Shown here: one piece after another, positions 16,610 through 23,899 of the stretch
Numbering within the stretch: the first letter of the stretch is position 1
How the letters are laid out: each line of letters starts with the position of its first letter
From: JBEAOO01 sp041164825
Lineage (GTDB): Bacteria; Pseudomonadota; Gammaproteobacteria; Burkholderiales; Burkholderiaceae_C
Assembly: GCA_041164825.1 (NCBI GenBank)
Contig: JBEAOO010000010.1
Coordinates: 1 to 28,039 of the forward strand
Direction: 5' to 3'
DNA: 28,039 nucleotides
Made by a program: the position numbers and the translations under genes
Notes under the pieces: generated by a model
The model's database searches: none
What the model saw: only the letters and a program-made list of their open reading frames with translations
What the model was told of the DNA's origin: nothing

Positions 16610-18580
16610 ATGACCGAGATTTCTTCGCCGCTGCCGGTGGACGACGCCCACGCAGCCGCCCCCGCCACCCCCGCCACACCATTGCACGTGCTGAGCCTCA
16701 TCCCGCCGATGACGCAGCTCAACACCCCATACCCCAGCACCGCCTACCTCACCGGATTTTTGCGCTCGCGAGGCGTGAGCGCGGTGCAAGAAGACCTGGC
16801 GCTGGCGCTGGTGCTGCAACTGTTGAGCGTGGACGGCCTGGCCCAAGTGCGCACCGCCGCACTCGCCCAGCCCGAGAAAAAGCGCAGCCGCCAGGTGCAG
16901 CAGTTCTTGGCCGAGTACCCGCGCTACAGCGCCACCATCAACGCGGTGATCCGCTTTTTGCAGGGCCGCGACGCCACGCTGGCGCACCGCATCAACACCC
17001 GCGCCTTCTTGCCCGAGGGCGCGCGTTTTGCCTCGCTCGACGCTTATGTGGACGACGACGGCGGCGACCCGCTGGCCTGGGCCTTTGGTGCGCTCGGCCT
17101 GCAAGACCGCGCCCGCCACCTCGCCACGCTGTACCTCAATGACCTGGCCGATGTGCTGCGCGACGCGATTGACCCGCGCTTTGAGTTTGTGCGTTACGCC
17201 GAGTCGCTGTCCACCAGCCAGCCCAGTTTCGAGCCGCTGGCGCAGGCCCTGGCCGCGCCGCTCAATCTGGTGGACGAGACGCTGCGCACGCTCACGCTGG
17301 CCGCGCTGCAGCGCCACGCGCCCACGGTGGTGCTGCTCTCGGTGCCGTTTCCGGGGGCGGTGTATGCGGCGTTTCGCATTGCCCAGTTCATCAAGGCGCA
17401 CAACCCGGCCACCGTCACGGTGCTCGGCGGTGGCTTTGTGAACACCGAGCTGCGTGAGCTGAGCGAGCCGCGCGTGTTTGATCACATCGATTTTGTGACG
17501 CTCGACGCTGGCGAGCGCCCGCTGCTGGCGCTGCTCGACCATGTGCAGGGCAAGCGCTCGCGCCAGCGCCTGGTGCGCACCTTCGTGCGCGACGCGGCCA
17601 GCGGGCAAGTGAAGTACATGCACATGGCCGAGCCCGATGTGCCCTTTGAGCAGGTGGGCACACCCACCTGGGACGGCCTGCCGCTGGACCGCTACTTGTC
17701 GCTGCTCGACATGCTCAACCCCATGAACCGGCTGTGGAGCGATGGGCGCTGGAACAAGCTCACCGTGGCCCACGGCTGCTACTGGAAGAAGTGCAGCTTC
17801 TGCGACGTCAGCCTCGACTACATCTCGCGCTACGAGGGCGCCTCGGCGGCCGTGCTGTGCGACCGCATCGAGGCCATCGTCAAGGAGACCGGCCAGACCG
17901 GCTTCCATTTTGTGGATGAAGCCGCGCCGCCCAAGGCCCTGAAAGCGCTGGCCCAAGAGCTGATCGCCCGCAACTTGAACATCAGCTGGTGGGGCAACAT
18001 CCGGTTTGAGAAGACCTTCACGCCCGACCTGTGCCAGCTGCTGGCCGACAGCGGCTGCATCGCCATCTCGGGCGGGCTGGAAGTGGCCTCCGACCGGCTG
18101 CTCACGCTGATGAAAAAAGGCGTGTCGGTGGAGCAAGTGGCCCGTGTCACCAAGGGCTTTGCCGATGCCGGCATCTTGGTGCACGCCTACTTGATGTACG
18201 GTTTTCCCACCCAAACCGTGCAAGACACGGTGGACGCGATTGAGTACGTGCGCCAGCTGTTCGAGGCCGGCTGCATCCACAGCGGTTTCTTCCACCGCTT
18301 TGCTTGCACCGTGCACTCGCCCGTGGGCAAGCACCCCGAGGAGTACGGCATCACGCTTCGGCCCCTGCCGCCAGTGACGTTTGCGCAAAACGATGTCGGC
18401 TTCATCGACCCCACCGGCACCGACCACGACGCGCTCGGCGTGGGCTTGAAGAAGGCCATCTACAACTACATGCACGGCATCGCGCTTGATGAAGACGTGC
18501 GTGCCTGGTTCAGCCACTTGCCGGGCAAGGTGCCCAAGCCCAGCGTGGGCCGGCAGCGCATTGCCAAGGCGCTGGGCTGA
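16610..18580 (+). CDS. B12-binding-domain radical SAM protein with CX4CX2C motif
   Basis: The 656-residue protein opens with LHVLSLIPPMTQLNTPYPSTAYLTGFLRSRG (about 25-55), and an alpha/beta region around HAPTVVLLSVPFPG and VTVLGGGFVNTE (236-280) resembles a cobalamin-binding Rossmann domain, without a visible DxHxxG motif. The radical SAM core follows: Cys390, Cys395 and Cys398 in GCYWKKCSFCD would bind the 4Fe-4S cluster, giving CX4CX2C instead of the usual CX3CX2C. Downstream, ISGGLEVASDRLLTLMKKG and LVHAYLMYGFPTQT are typical SAM-barrel strands. The reaction is unknown; such proteins include methyltransferases and ring-forming enzymes. It is divergent from a PLP enzyme and followed immediately by a diguanylate cyclase gene. 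No precursor peptide gene was seen nearby. Confidence 0.85.
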   Translation: MTEISSPLPVDDAHAAAPATPATPLHVLSLIPPMTQLNTPYPSTAYLTGFLRSRGVSAVQEDLALALVLQLLSVDGLAQVRTAALAQPEKKRSRQVQQFLAEYPRYSATINAVIRFLQGRDATLAHRINTRAFLPEGARFASLDAYVDDDGGDPLAWAFGALGLQDRARHLATLYLNDLADVLRDAIDPRFEFVRYAESLSTSQPSFEPLAQALAAPLNLVDETLRTLTLAALQRHAPTVVLLSVPFPGAVYAAFRIAQFIKAHNPATVTVLGGGFVNTELRELSEPRVFDHIDFVTLDAGERPLLALLDHVQGKRSRQRLVRTFVRDAASGQVKYMHMAEPDVPFEQVGTPTWDGLPLDRYLSLLDMLNPMNRLWSDGRWNKLTVAHGCYWKKCSFCDVSLDYISRYEGASAAVLCDRIEAIVKETGQTGFHFVDEAAPPKALKALAQELIARNLNISWWGNIRFEKTFTPDLCQLLADSGCIAISGGLEVASDRLLTLMKKGVSVEQVARVTKGFADAGILVHAYLMYGFPTQTVQDTVDAIEYVRQLFEAGCIHSGFFHRFACTVHSPVGKHPEEYGITLRPLPPVTFAQNDVGFIDPTGTDHDALGVGLKKAIYNYMHGIALDEDVRAWFSHLPGKVPKPSVGRQRIAKALG

Positions 18581-19480
18581 GTGGCGCCGGCCTCCGTTTC
18601 AACGCCCGACCCGCCCGAGCCCATGCCCAACTCCTCTTGGCGTTCCTCGTCCTTTTGGCGTCCCGCCCGCTTGGAACGGGGCGAGATGCTGCCCCTGCCC
18701 CGCGGTGGGCGGCGTGAAGTGTTGATTGACGTGGCGAGCTACACCGCCTTTGCCGTGCTGGCCTCGATGACCTTGGCCTGGCTGCTCTTGGTGGTGTGGC
18801 TGGGCCTGCCGGCCAATGCCTTTGTGTTCGGCCCAGCTGCGGGCATCCCGGCGCTGCTGGCGCCGCCCACGATGTGGCGGGTGTTCCGGCTCAAGCATGC
18901 GCTCAACCACGCACGGGGCGAACTGCGCCGCATGGCCGACACCGATGCCCTGACCCAACTCCACAACCGCCGCCGCTTTGTGGGTGAGTTCAACGCCGAC
19001 CTGGCACGCGCCGCCAGCCCGGGGGCGCCGCAGTGTTTGATGATCTTTGACCTCGATGATTTCAAGCGCATCAACGACACCCTCGGCCACCCCGTGGGCG
19101 ACGCCGTGCTGCAAGCCGTGGCGGCGCTGCTGCGCGAGCGCCAGCGCCCGGGCGACCCGGTGGCGCGCTGGGGCGGCGAAGAATTCATCATCGGCCTCAA
19201 CGATTGCCCGCTGCCGGTGGCGCGCGCCCACGCCGAGCAGCTGTGTGCGGCGCTGAGCCGACTGCCGCTGCCCTTCGGGCCCCACGACACCGCGCTGCGC
19301 ACCAGTGGCAGTTTTGGCGTGGCGGCATGGGGCGGGGAGGGCGACACGCTTGATGCGCTGATCAAGCGCGCCGACGACGCGATGTACGCCGCCAAGAAGA
19401 ACGGCCGCAACCAGGTGGTGGTGGCTGCTGCCGCTGCTGCTGCTGCTGCCGCCGCCGCCGCCTCGCCGGGCGGGCAGTGA
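18581..19480 (+). CDS. Membrane-anchored diguanylate cyclase (GGDEF)
   Basis: The 299-residue protein has two hydrophobic segments (about 50-75 and 80-97), a short linker helix, and a C-terminal GGDEF domain starting DTDALTQLHNRRRF (120-133). The signature is GGEEF at 198-202 and FDLDDFKRINDTLGH lies at 156-170, so an active cyclase making c-di-GMP from two GTP is expected. The start is uncertain: the GTG at 18581 abuts the stop of the radical SAM gene, while an ATG at 18623 gives a protein 14 residues shorter. The protein ends with an alanine run coded by repeated GCT/GCC (19424-19462). No sensor domain is visible apart from the membrane part. Confidence 0.88.
   Translation: MAPASVSTPDPPEPMPNSSWRSSSFWRPARLERGEMLPLPRGGRREVLIDVASYTAFAVLASMTLAWLLLVVWLGLPANAFVFGPAAGIPALLAPPTMWRVFRLKHALNHARGELRRMADTDALTQLHNRRRFVGEFNADLARAASPGAPQCLMIFDLDDFKRINDTLGHPVGDAVLQAVAALLRERQRPGDPVARWGGEEFIIGLNDCPLPVARAHAEQLCAALSRLPLPFGPHDTALRTSGSFGVAAWGGEGDTLDALIKRADDAMYAAKKNGRNQVVVAAAAAAAAAAAAASPGGQ
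19424..19462 (+). repeat. Trinucleotide GCT/GCC tract coding for a poly-alanine tail
   Basis: Thirteen consecutive alanine codons, mostly runs of GCT then GCC, lie just before the stop of the diguanylate cyclase gene. Such a tract can change length in 3-base steps by slippage without shifting the frame. Confidence 0.8.
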
Positions 19481-19761
19481 TCAGACACTGACGATCTGCT
19501 GGCTGCCTGTGTCGCCGCCAGGTCGAGGGGCGGGGCGCTCGCTGCACTTTGCCGTCGCCCCGCGCTGCGCACGGCCCTTGGCATGAGGGGGCAGCGCGGC
19601 CGTTGTTGGTCTGGATGGCTCAGAGGGGCCCGGCGCGCAGCGGGTGTCTTGTCGCGAAGGGTTTTCACACTTGCCGGTGTGGCCCGCTGACTGGCGTGGG
19701 GCGGCCACGCGTCTGCGGACAGCACACCCATCGCCACGCCCTTCACGGAAGCCAACCCATC

Positions 19762-20478
19762 ATGTTCATCAAGACCCTCGCCGCTGTGGCGGCCACGCTG
19801 GCCCTGGCCGGTGCCGCCCAGGCCAACACCATCGTGCAGTGGAACTTCAACTCCACCACACCCGACGCCAACCCCGCCACCGGCACCCTCACGCCCGTTG
19901 CGGGCGCCGGCACGGCCAGTGCCCTGGGCACCACCGCCAGCTACGCCAGCGGCACGGCCAACGGCGGCTCCAGCGACACCAGCACGGCCGACAACTCCGG
20001 CTGGGGCCTGACCAGCTTCGCCGCCCAAGCCGCCGGCAACAAGACGCGCGGTGCGCAGTTCCTGTTCAGCACCGTGGGCCTGCAAGACATCGTCTTCACC
20101 TACGACCTGCGCCACAGCAACACCTCGGCCGCCAACGAGGTGGTGCAGTACACGCTCGACGGCAGCACCTTCATCGACATCGCCACCTTCACCGCCACCG
20201 CGGGCGACACCTGGTTCAAGGCCCGCTCGGTCGACTTGTCGGCCATCAGCGCCGCCGACAACAACGCCAACTTCGGCGTGCGCGTGGTGGCCGGCTTCGG
20301 CAGTGGCGGCAATTACGTGGCGTCGTCGCCCACGGGCACGTACGGCGCCGCCGGCACGTGGCGTTTCGACCAAGTCACGGCCACCGGCACCACCGTGCCC
20401 GTGCCAGAACCCGAAACCTATGCACTGATGCTGGCCGGTCTGGGCGTGTTGGGTCTGGTGCGTCGCGCCAAGCGCTGA
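19762..20478 (+). CDS. PEP-CTERM sorting-signal protein
   Basis: The 238-residue secreted protein has a signal peptide (MFIKTLAAVAATLALAGAAQA) and a C-terminal PEP-CTERM signal: VPEPETYAL, a hydrophobic helix LMLAGLGVLGLV, and the basic end RRAKR. Proteins of this type are cut and anchored or released by an exosortase (EpsH) and are often part of extracellular polymer systems. The central part is Ser/Thr/Asn/Gly-rich beta-type sequence with no catalytic motif that I recognise. GGAA lies about a dozen bases before the ATG at 19762. No exosortase gene is in the window, so it must be encoded elsewhere. The 281 bases before it hold no gene that I can support. Confidence 0.88.
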   Translation: MFIKTLAAVAATLALAGAAQANTIVQWNFNSTTPDANPATGTLTPVAGAGTASALGTTASYASGTANGGSSDTSTADNSGWGLTSFAAQAAGNKTRGAQFLFSTVGLQDIVFTYDLRHSNTSAANEVVQYTLDGSTFIDIATFTATAGDTWFKARSVDLSAISAADNNANFGVRVVAGFGSGGNYVASSPTGTYGAAGTWRFDQVTATGTTVPVPEPETYALMLAGLGVLGLVRRAKR

Positions 20479-20530
20479 GGCGCGTGAGGGTGGCGTGGCC
20501 CGCCTGCTTGGCGGGTGGCGCTGCCCGCCC

Positions 20531-20815
20531 AAAGGCTTTTCGTTCGACGATCGGTGCGAGGCCGGCGATGGGCCGGGCCGATTTGCTGCGTGTCCCCCGC
20601 CGGCCTGCGGCCGGCTCCTCCTCTACCTCCGCAAATCGCCCCGGCCCATCACCGCCCCCAACAGCACTGCGCCATGCGTCGACGGGGCGCGCCACCACCG
20701 GTTCGGGGGAGCGATGTGCCGCATCCGCTTTGCGCAGGTAAAGGGGGAGCTGGCCGAAGGCCGGCGGAGGACACGGAGCAAAGCGGATGCGGCACAGCGC
20801 TTCCCGAGCACCTGC
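20531..20815 (+). repeat. Composite double-hairpin repeat, copy C (M2-type loop in M1)
   Basis: The outer end is AAAGGCTTTTCGTTCGACG. M1 arms are 20567-20586 (GATGGGCCGGGCCGATTTGC) and 20631-20650, with one mismatch. The G-C pair in ATGTGC/GCACAT of copies A, B and D is T-A here, a compensated change. The M1 loop is of the type found in M2 of other copies, including CCGCCGGCCTGCGGCCGG. M2 arms are 20711-20733 and 20778-20800, with one mismatch. A further stretch of about 60 bases resembles the region after M2 in copy D. It lies in the 463-base gap between the convergent PEP-CTERM and amidotransferase genes; nothing else is seen there. Confidence 0.87.
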
Positions 20816-20941
20816 CTCGGCCTGCGGTTCGTTTCAGTGCCGAGATCCGACCTTCTCGGCCGTGGTGGACTGCCACCTTTGAACGCGAACCCATGTGAGA
20901 CCGGTGATGGGGGCGCTTCTCGCGCGCCGCAATTCGGCCGC

Positions 20942-21559
20942 TCAGGCCGCCAGCGCGTCGGTGGCCAGCCAGGTTCGGGTGTTCGACACCTCGAAGCCCG
21001 CCATCGCCGGTTGCCATTCGCAGGGTTGCACCACATGCCACTCGCGGCCCAGGCGCACGGCACCTTGGGCATCAAGCAGCACCACCATCGAGCCCTCGAT
21101 CAGCGGGGCCGTGAGGCGCGCAAAACCCTGGCTGCGGATCAGGCGCGCGGCCTGCACCGGGCTCAAGCCCTGCAGCATGTCGCGCAGCAGGTCGGCCAGC
21201 ACGGCGGTGTCGCTGTGTGGGGTGTCGGTGCCGGGGGCGGCCAGGTGGTCGATGCAGCCGTTGTGCATCAGCAGCAGGTCGTGGCCGTCGTCGGGGTGGG
21301 TGTGCACCACATGGGGGTGTGCCATCGCGTGGTTGATGGCGCCGTGCGTGGCGCGGCGCAGGTGCAGGTAGGCCTCGGTGCCTTGGGGCAGGGCGCGGGC
21401 GTGCGCCTGCAGGTCGTCAAAGCCCATGCCCTTGGCCCACACCGGGCGTCCGCTTTGCAAAAAGAAGCTGCCCCAGCCGTCGTGGTTGTGGCGCCAGGCG
21501 TTTTCGATGAACGCGGGGCAGAGGGCGCGGCCGGCGGGTTTCTTGATGATCAGGCACAT
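20942..21559 (-). CDS. Class II glutamine amidotransferase-like protein
   Basis: The 205-residue protein begins MCLIIKK; Cys2 would become the N-terminal nucleophile after removal of methionine, as in class II (Ntn) amidotransferases. ENAWRHNHDGWGSFFL (19-34), LHLRRATHGAINHAMAHPHVVH (65-86) and LLLMHNGCIDH (95-105) match the glutamine-binding regions of the small YafJ/Dug3-type branch. In yeast, Dug3 belongs to a complex that cleaves the gamma-glutamyl bond of glutathione; bacterial members are mostly uncharacterised. It is divergent from gshA, which makes the glutathione precursor. A role in gamma-glutamyl turnover is inference from family and position. Confidence 0.85.
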   Translation of the reverse strand: MCLIIKKPAGRALCPAFIENAWRHNHDGWGSFFLQSGRPVWAKGMGFDDLQAHARALPQGTEAYLHLRRATHGAINHAMAHPHVVHTHPDDGHDLLLMHNGCIDHLAAPGTDTPHSDTAVLADLLRDMLQGLSPVQAARLIRSQGFARLTAPLIEGSMVVLLDAQGAVRLGREWHVVQPCEWQPAMAGFEVSNTRTWLATDALAA

Positions 21560-21791
21560 GGCGGGTGCAGACAGTGGTGGCGCTGAGGAGACCGAAGCAA
21601 CTTCGGTTCCAGGGTTGTCACACCATTGTCATCGGCGGTTTGGGCGCCAGATTGACCTCGCGCAGCCCGCTGCGCACGCAAGTGCCCCAAAAAGGCCAAA
21701 ATCCACACGTCACACGCCGGACCGCGCAATGCGTTCCAATGGCGGCCGACACAGACAGCGCCACCCATGGCGCACTCTCTTGGAGACGGGC

Positions 21792-23306
21792 TTGAGCTCA
21801 CTGAATCACCGACTGCAGGCGCTGGCGCCCGAGCGCTTGGCCGGCATGCGGCGCGGCATTGAAAAAGAAAGTCTGCGCAGCCGCGCGGACGGCGCCTTGG
21901 CGCGCTCGCCGCACCCCACAGCCCTGGGTGCGGCGCTCACGCACCCGCACATCACCACCGATTTCAGCGAGTCGCAGATCGAGATCGTCACCGGCGTGCA
22001 CGCGCGCGCCGAGCAGGCGATGGCCGAGCTCACCGATTGGCACCAAGCCGTGTACCGCGGCATTGGCGACGACCGCCTGTGGGTGTCGAGCATGCCCTGC
22101 TACCTGCCGCCCGACGCCGAGATTCCGATCGGTCAGTACGGCAAATCGAACGTCGGCCGCGCCAAGTCGGTGTATCGCATGGGGCTGTCGCACCGCTACG
22201 GCCGGCGCATGCAGACCATCTCGGGCATCCACTACAACTGGTCGCTGCCGGGGCTGAGCAACGACGACTACTTTGCGCTGATCCGCAACTTCCGCCGCCA
22301 CTCGTTTTTGCTGTTGCTGCTGTTTGGGGCCTCGCCCGCGGTGTGCGAGTGTTTTGTGGCCGGCCAGCCGCACGAGCTGCAGCCGCTGGGCGCCAAAACG
22401 CTGCACGCGCCGCACGGCACCTCGCTGCGCATGGGCCGCCTGGGTTACCAGAGTGACGCGCAGGCCTCGCTGGCGGTGAGCTACAACGGCCTCGACGGTT
22501 ATGGCGCTTCGCTCGAAGACGCGCTCACCCGCGCCTGGCCGGCCTACGAGGGCATTGGCATTCAGGGCCCGGACGGCGACTACCGCCAGCTCAACACCCA
22601 CCTGTTGCAGATCGAGAACGAGTTCTACGGCACCATCCGCCCCAAGCGCACCATCCGCAGCGGCGAGCGCCCGCTGCACGCGCTGCGTGAGCGCGGCGTG
22701 GAGTATGTGGAAGTGCGCTGCATGGACCTCGACCCCTTCGAGGCCGTGGGCATCAACGCTTCCACGGCGCGTTTCATTGATGTGTTTTTGCTGCACTGCC
22801 TGCTCAGCGACAGCCCGCCCGACAGCCCTGCTGAAATCGCCGCACTGGCGCGCAACCAGCACCGCACCGCTGCGCGTGGCCGCGAGCCCGGTCTGATGCT
22901 GGAGCGCGATGGCGCCGAGGTGCCGCTGATGGCCTGGGCGGCCGAGTTGCTGGAGCGCTGCGCCCCGGTGGCCCGCCGCCTGGACGAAGCGGCCGGTGGC
23001 GACGCGCATCAGCAGGCCCTGGCCGCCGCGCAAGCCGTGTTGGCCCAACCCAGCCAGCTGCCTTCGGCGCGCGTGCTGCAGGCCATGCAGGCCGAGCACG
23101 CGGGTGAGTTCGGCCCCTTCATCCGCGCGCAATCCGAGCGCACGCGCGACGCGTTGCTGGCCTTGCCAGTGAGCCATGCCGAGCAGCAGCGTTGGGCCAC
23201 GATGGCCGCCGACTCTCTGGCGCAGCAAGCGGCGATTGAGGCGGCCGAGACGCAGTCGTTCGAGGACTTCCGCCGCGACTACGTGTCGCCGCTGCGGCTG
23301 GGTTGA
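21792..23306 (+). CDS. gshA: Glutamate-cysteine ligase (E. coli-type GshA)
   Basis: The protein joins glutamate and cysteine in the first, ATP-dependent step of glutathione synthesis in the cytoplasm. It has 504 residues from the TTG at 21792, close to the about 518 of E. coli GshA. The opening GMRRGIEKESLRSRADGALA, PTALGAALTHPHITTDFSESQIEIVTG, MPCYLPPDAEIPIGQYGKSNVGRAKSVYRMGLSHRYGRRMQTISGIHYNWSLP and the later EVRCMDLDPFEAVGI match the family closely. The TTG start is chosen because GGAG lies 6 bases before it (21782-21785) and it gives the same distance to the conserved RGIE segment as in E. coli. An in-frame ATG at 21729 is the alternative. It is divergent from the amidotransferase gene. 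Confidence 0.91.
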   Translation: MSSLNHRLQALAPERLAGMRRGIEKESLRSRADGALARSPHPTALGAALTHPHITTDFSESQIEIVTGVHARAEQAMAELTDWHQAVYRGIGDDRLWVSSMPCYLPPDAEIPIGQYGKSNVGRAKSVYRMGLSHRYGRRMQTISGIHYNWSLPGLSNDDYFALIRNFRRHSFLLLLLFGASPAVCECFVAGQPHELQPLGAKTLHAPHGTSLRMGRLGYQSDAQASLAVSYNGLDGYGASLEDALTRAWPAYEGIGIQGPDGDYRQLNTHLLQIENEFYGTIRPKRTIRSGERPLHALRERGVEYVEVRCMDLDPFEAVGINASTARFIDVFLLHCLLSDSPPDSPAEIAALARNQHRTAARGREPGLMLERDGAEVPLMAWAAELLERCAPVARRLDEAAGGDAHQQALAAAQAVLAQPSQLPSARVLQAMQAEHAGEFGPFIRAQSERTRDALLALPVSHAEQQRWATMAADSLAQQAAIEAAETQSFEDFRRDYVSPLRLG

Positions 23307-23440
23307 TTTGACCTGAGCGGCTGCGGCAGCCCGAGCCGCCAGCGCGCTCAGACACCTTCGGGTTCTATGGCATCCAAGGTGCAGCAGGTGGCAGGGGCCG
23401 TTCTGGGCGCGTTGCCGCTCTGGGCCTGAGGTTCCTTTCC

Positions 23441-23725
23441 GTTTGAAGGCTCCCCGTTCGACATTCGGCGCGAGGGCGGCGATGGCCCGGGCCGATGTGC
23501 TCCGTGTCCTCCTGGTCCTCCCTTCGGTCGGCCCATTCCCCCTTGACCTGCGCACATCGGCCCGGCCCATCACCGCCCCTGCCCGCACCGCGGCTTGCGT
23601 CGTCGTCGCAGGCCCCCTCCGGTTCAGGGAGCGCTGTGTCGCATTCGCTTTGCGCAGGGGGAGCCGGCCGCAGGCCGGCGGAGGACACGGAGCAAAGTGA
23701 ATGCGGCACAGCGCTCCCCGAGCAC
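23441..23725 (+). repeat. Composite double-hairpin repeat, copy D
   Basis: The outer end reads GTTTGAAGGCTCCCCGTTCG. M1 arms are 23481-23500 and 23552-23571 with one mismatch and the same loop type as copies A and B. M2 arms are 23630-23653 and 23692-23715, with two differences that are still G-T wobble pairs in a plus-strand RNA. Its M2 loop is a few bases shorter than in copies C and E. It lies in the 593-base gap between the convergent gshA and chemoreceptor genes; the rest of the gap (23307-23440, 23726-23899) shows no gene, apart from about 60 bases after M2 resembling copy C. Confidence 0.86.
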
Positions 23726-23899
23726 CCGGCCTCCGAATGCGGTTCGGCTCAGCAGCGAGAACCGCACCTCCCGGCCAGGGCGAATTTGCACTGTTGAACG
23801 ACAGACGGTCTCAGCCACGAGGAAAAGCACGGCCGCTCCGAAGTTTCCTCATGCCCCCAGTGGGGGGCCTGACGCACAGCGGCAGCTTGGGGTGCGCGC

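Noticed and set aside
16526..18517. Long minus-strand open frame (663 codons) opposite the radical SAM gene
   Set aside because: Shadow of the radical SAM gene, whose cysteine motif and domain pattern are convincing.
18739..20532. Long minus-strand open frame (597 codons) opposite the diguanylate cyclase and PEP-CTERM genes
   Set aside because: It covers two clear genes on the other strand and gives low-complexity sequence, so it is not counted as a gene.
21798..23588. Long minus-strand open frame opposite gshA
   Set aside because: Antisense to a strongly conserved gene, rich in Arg/Gln/Ala, no motif.
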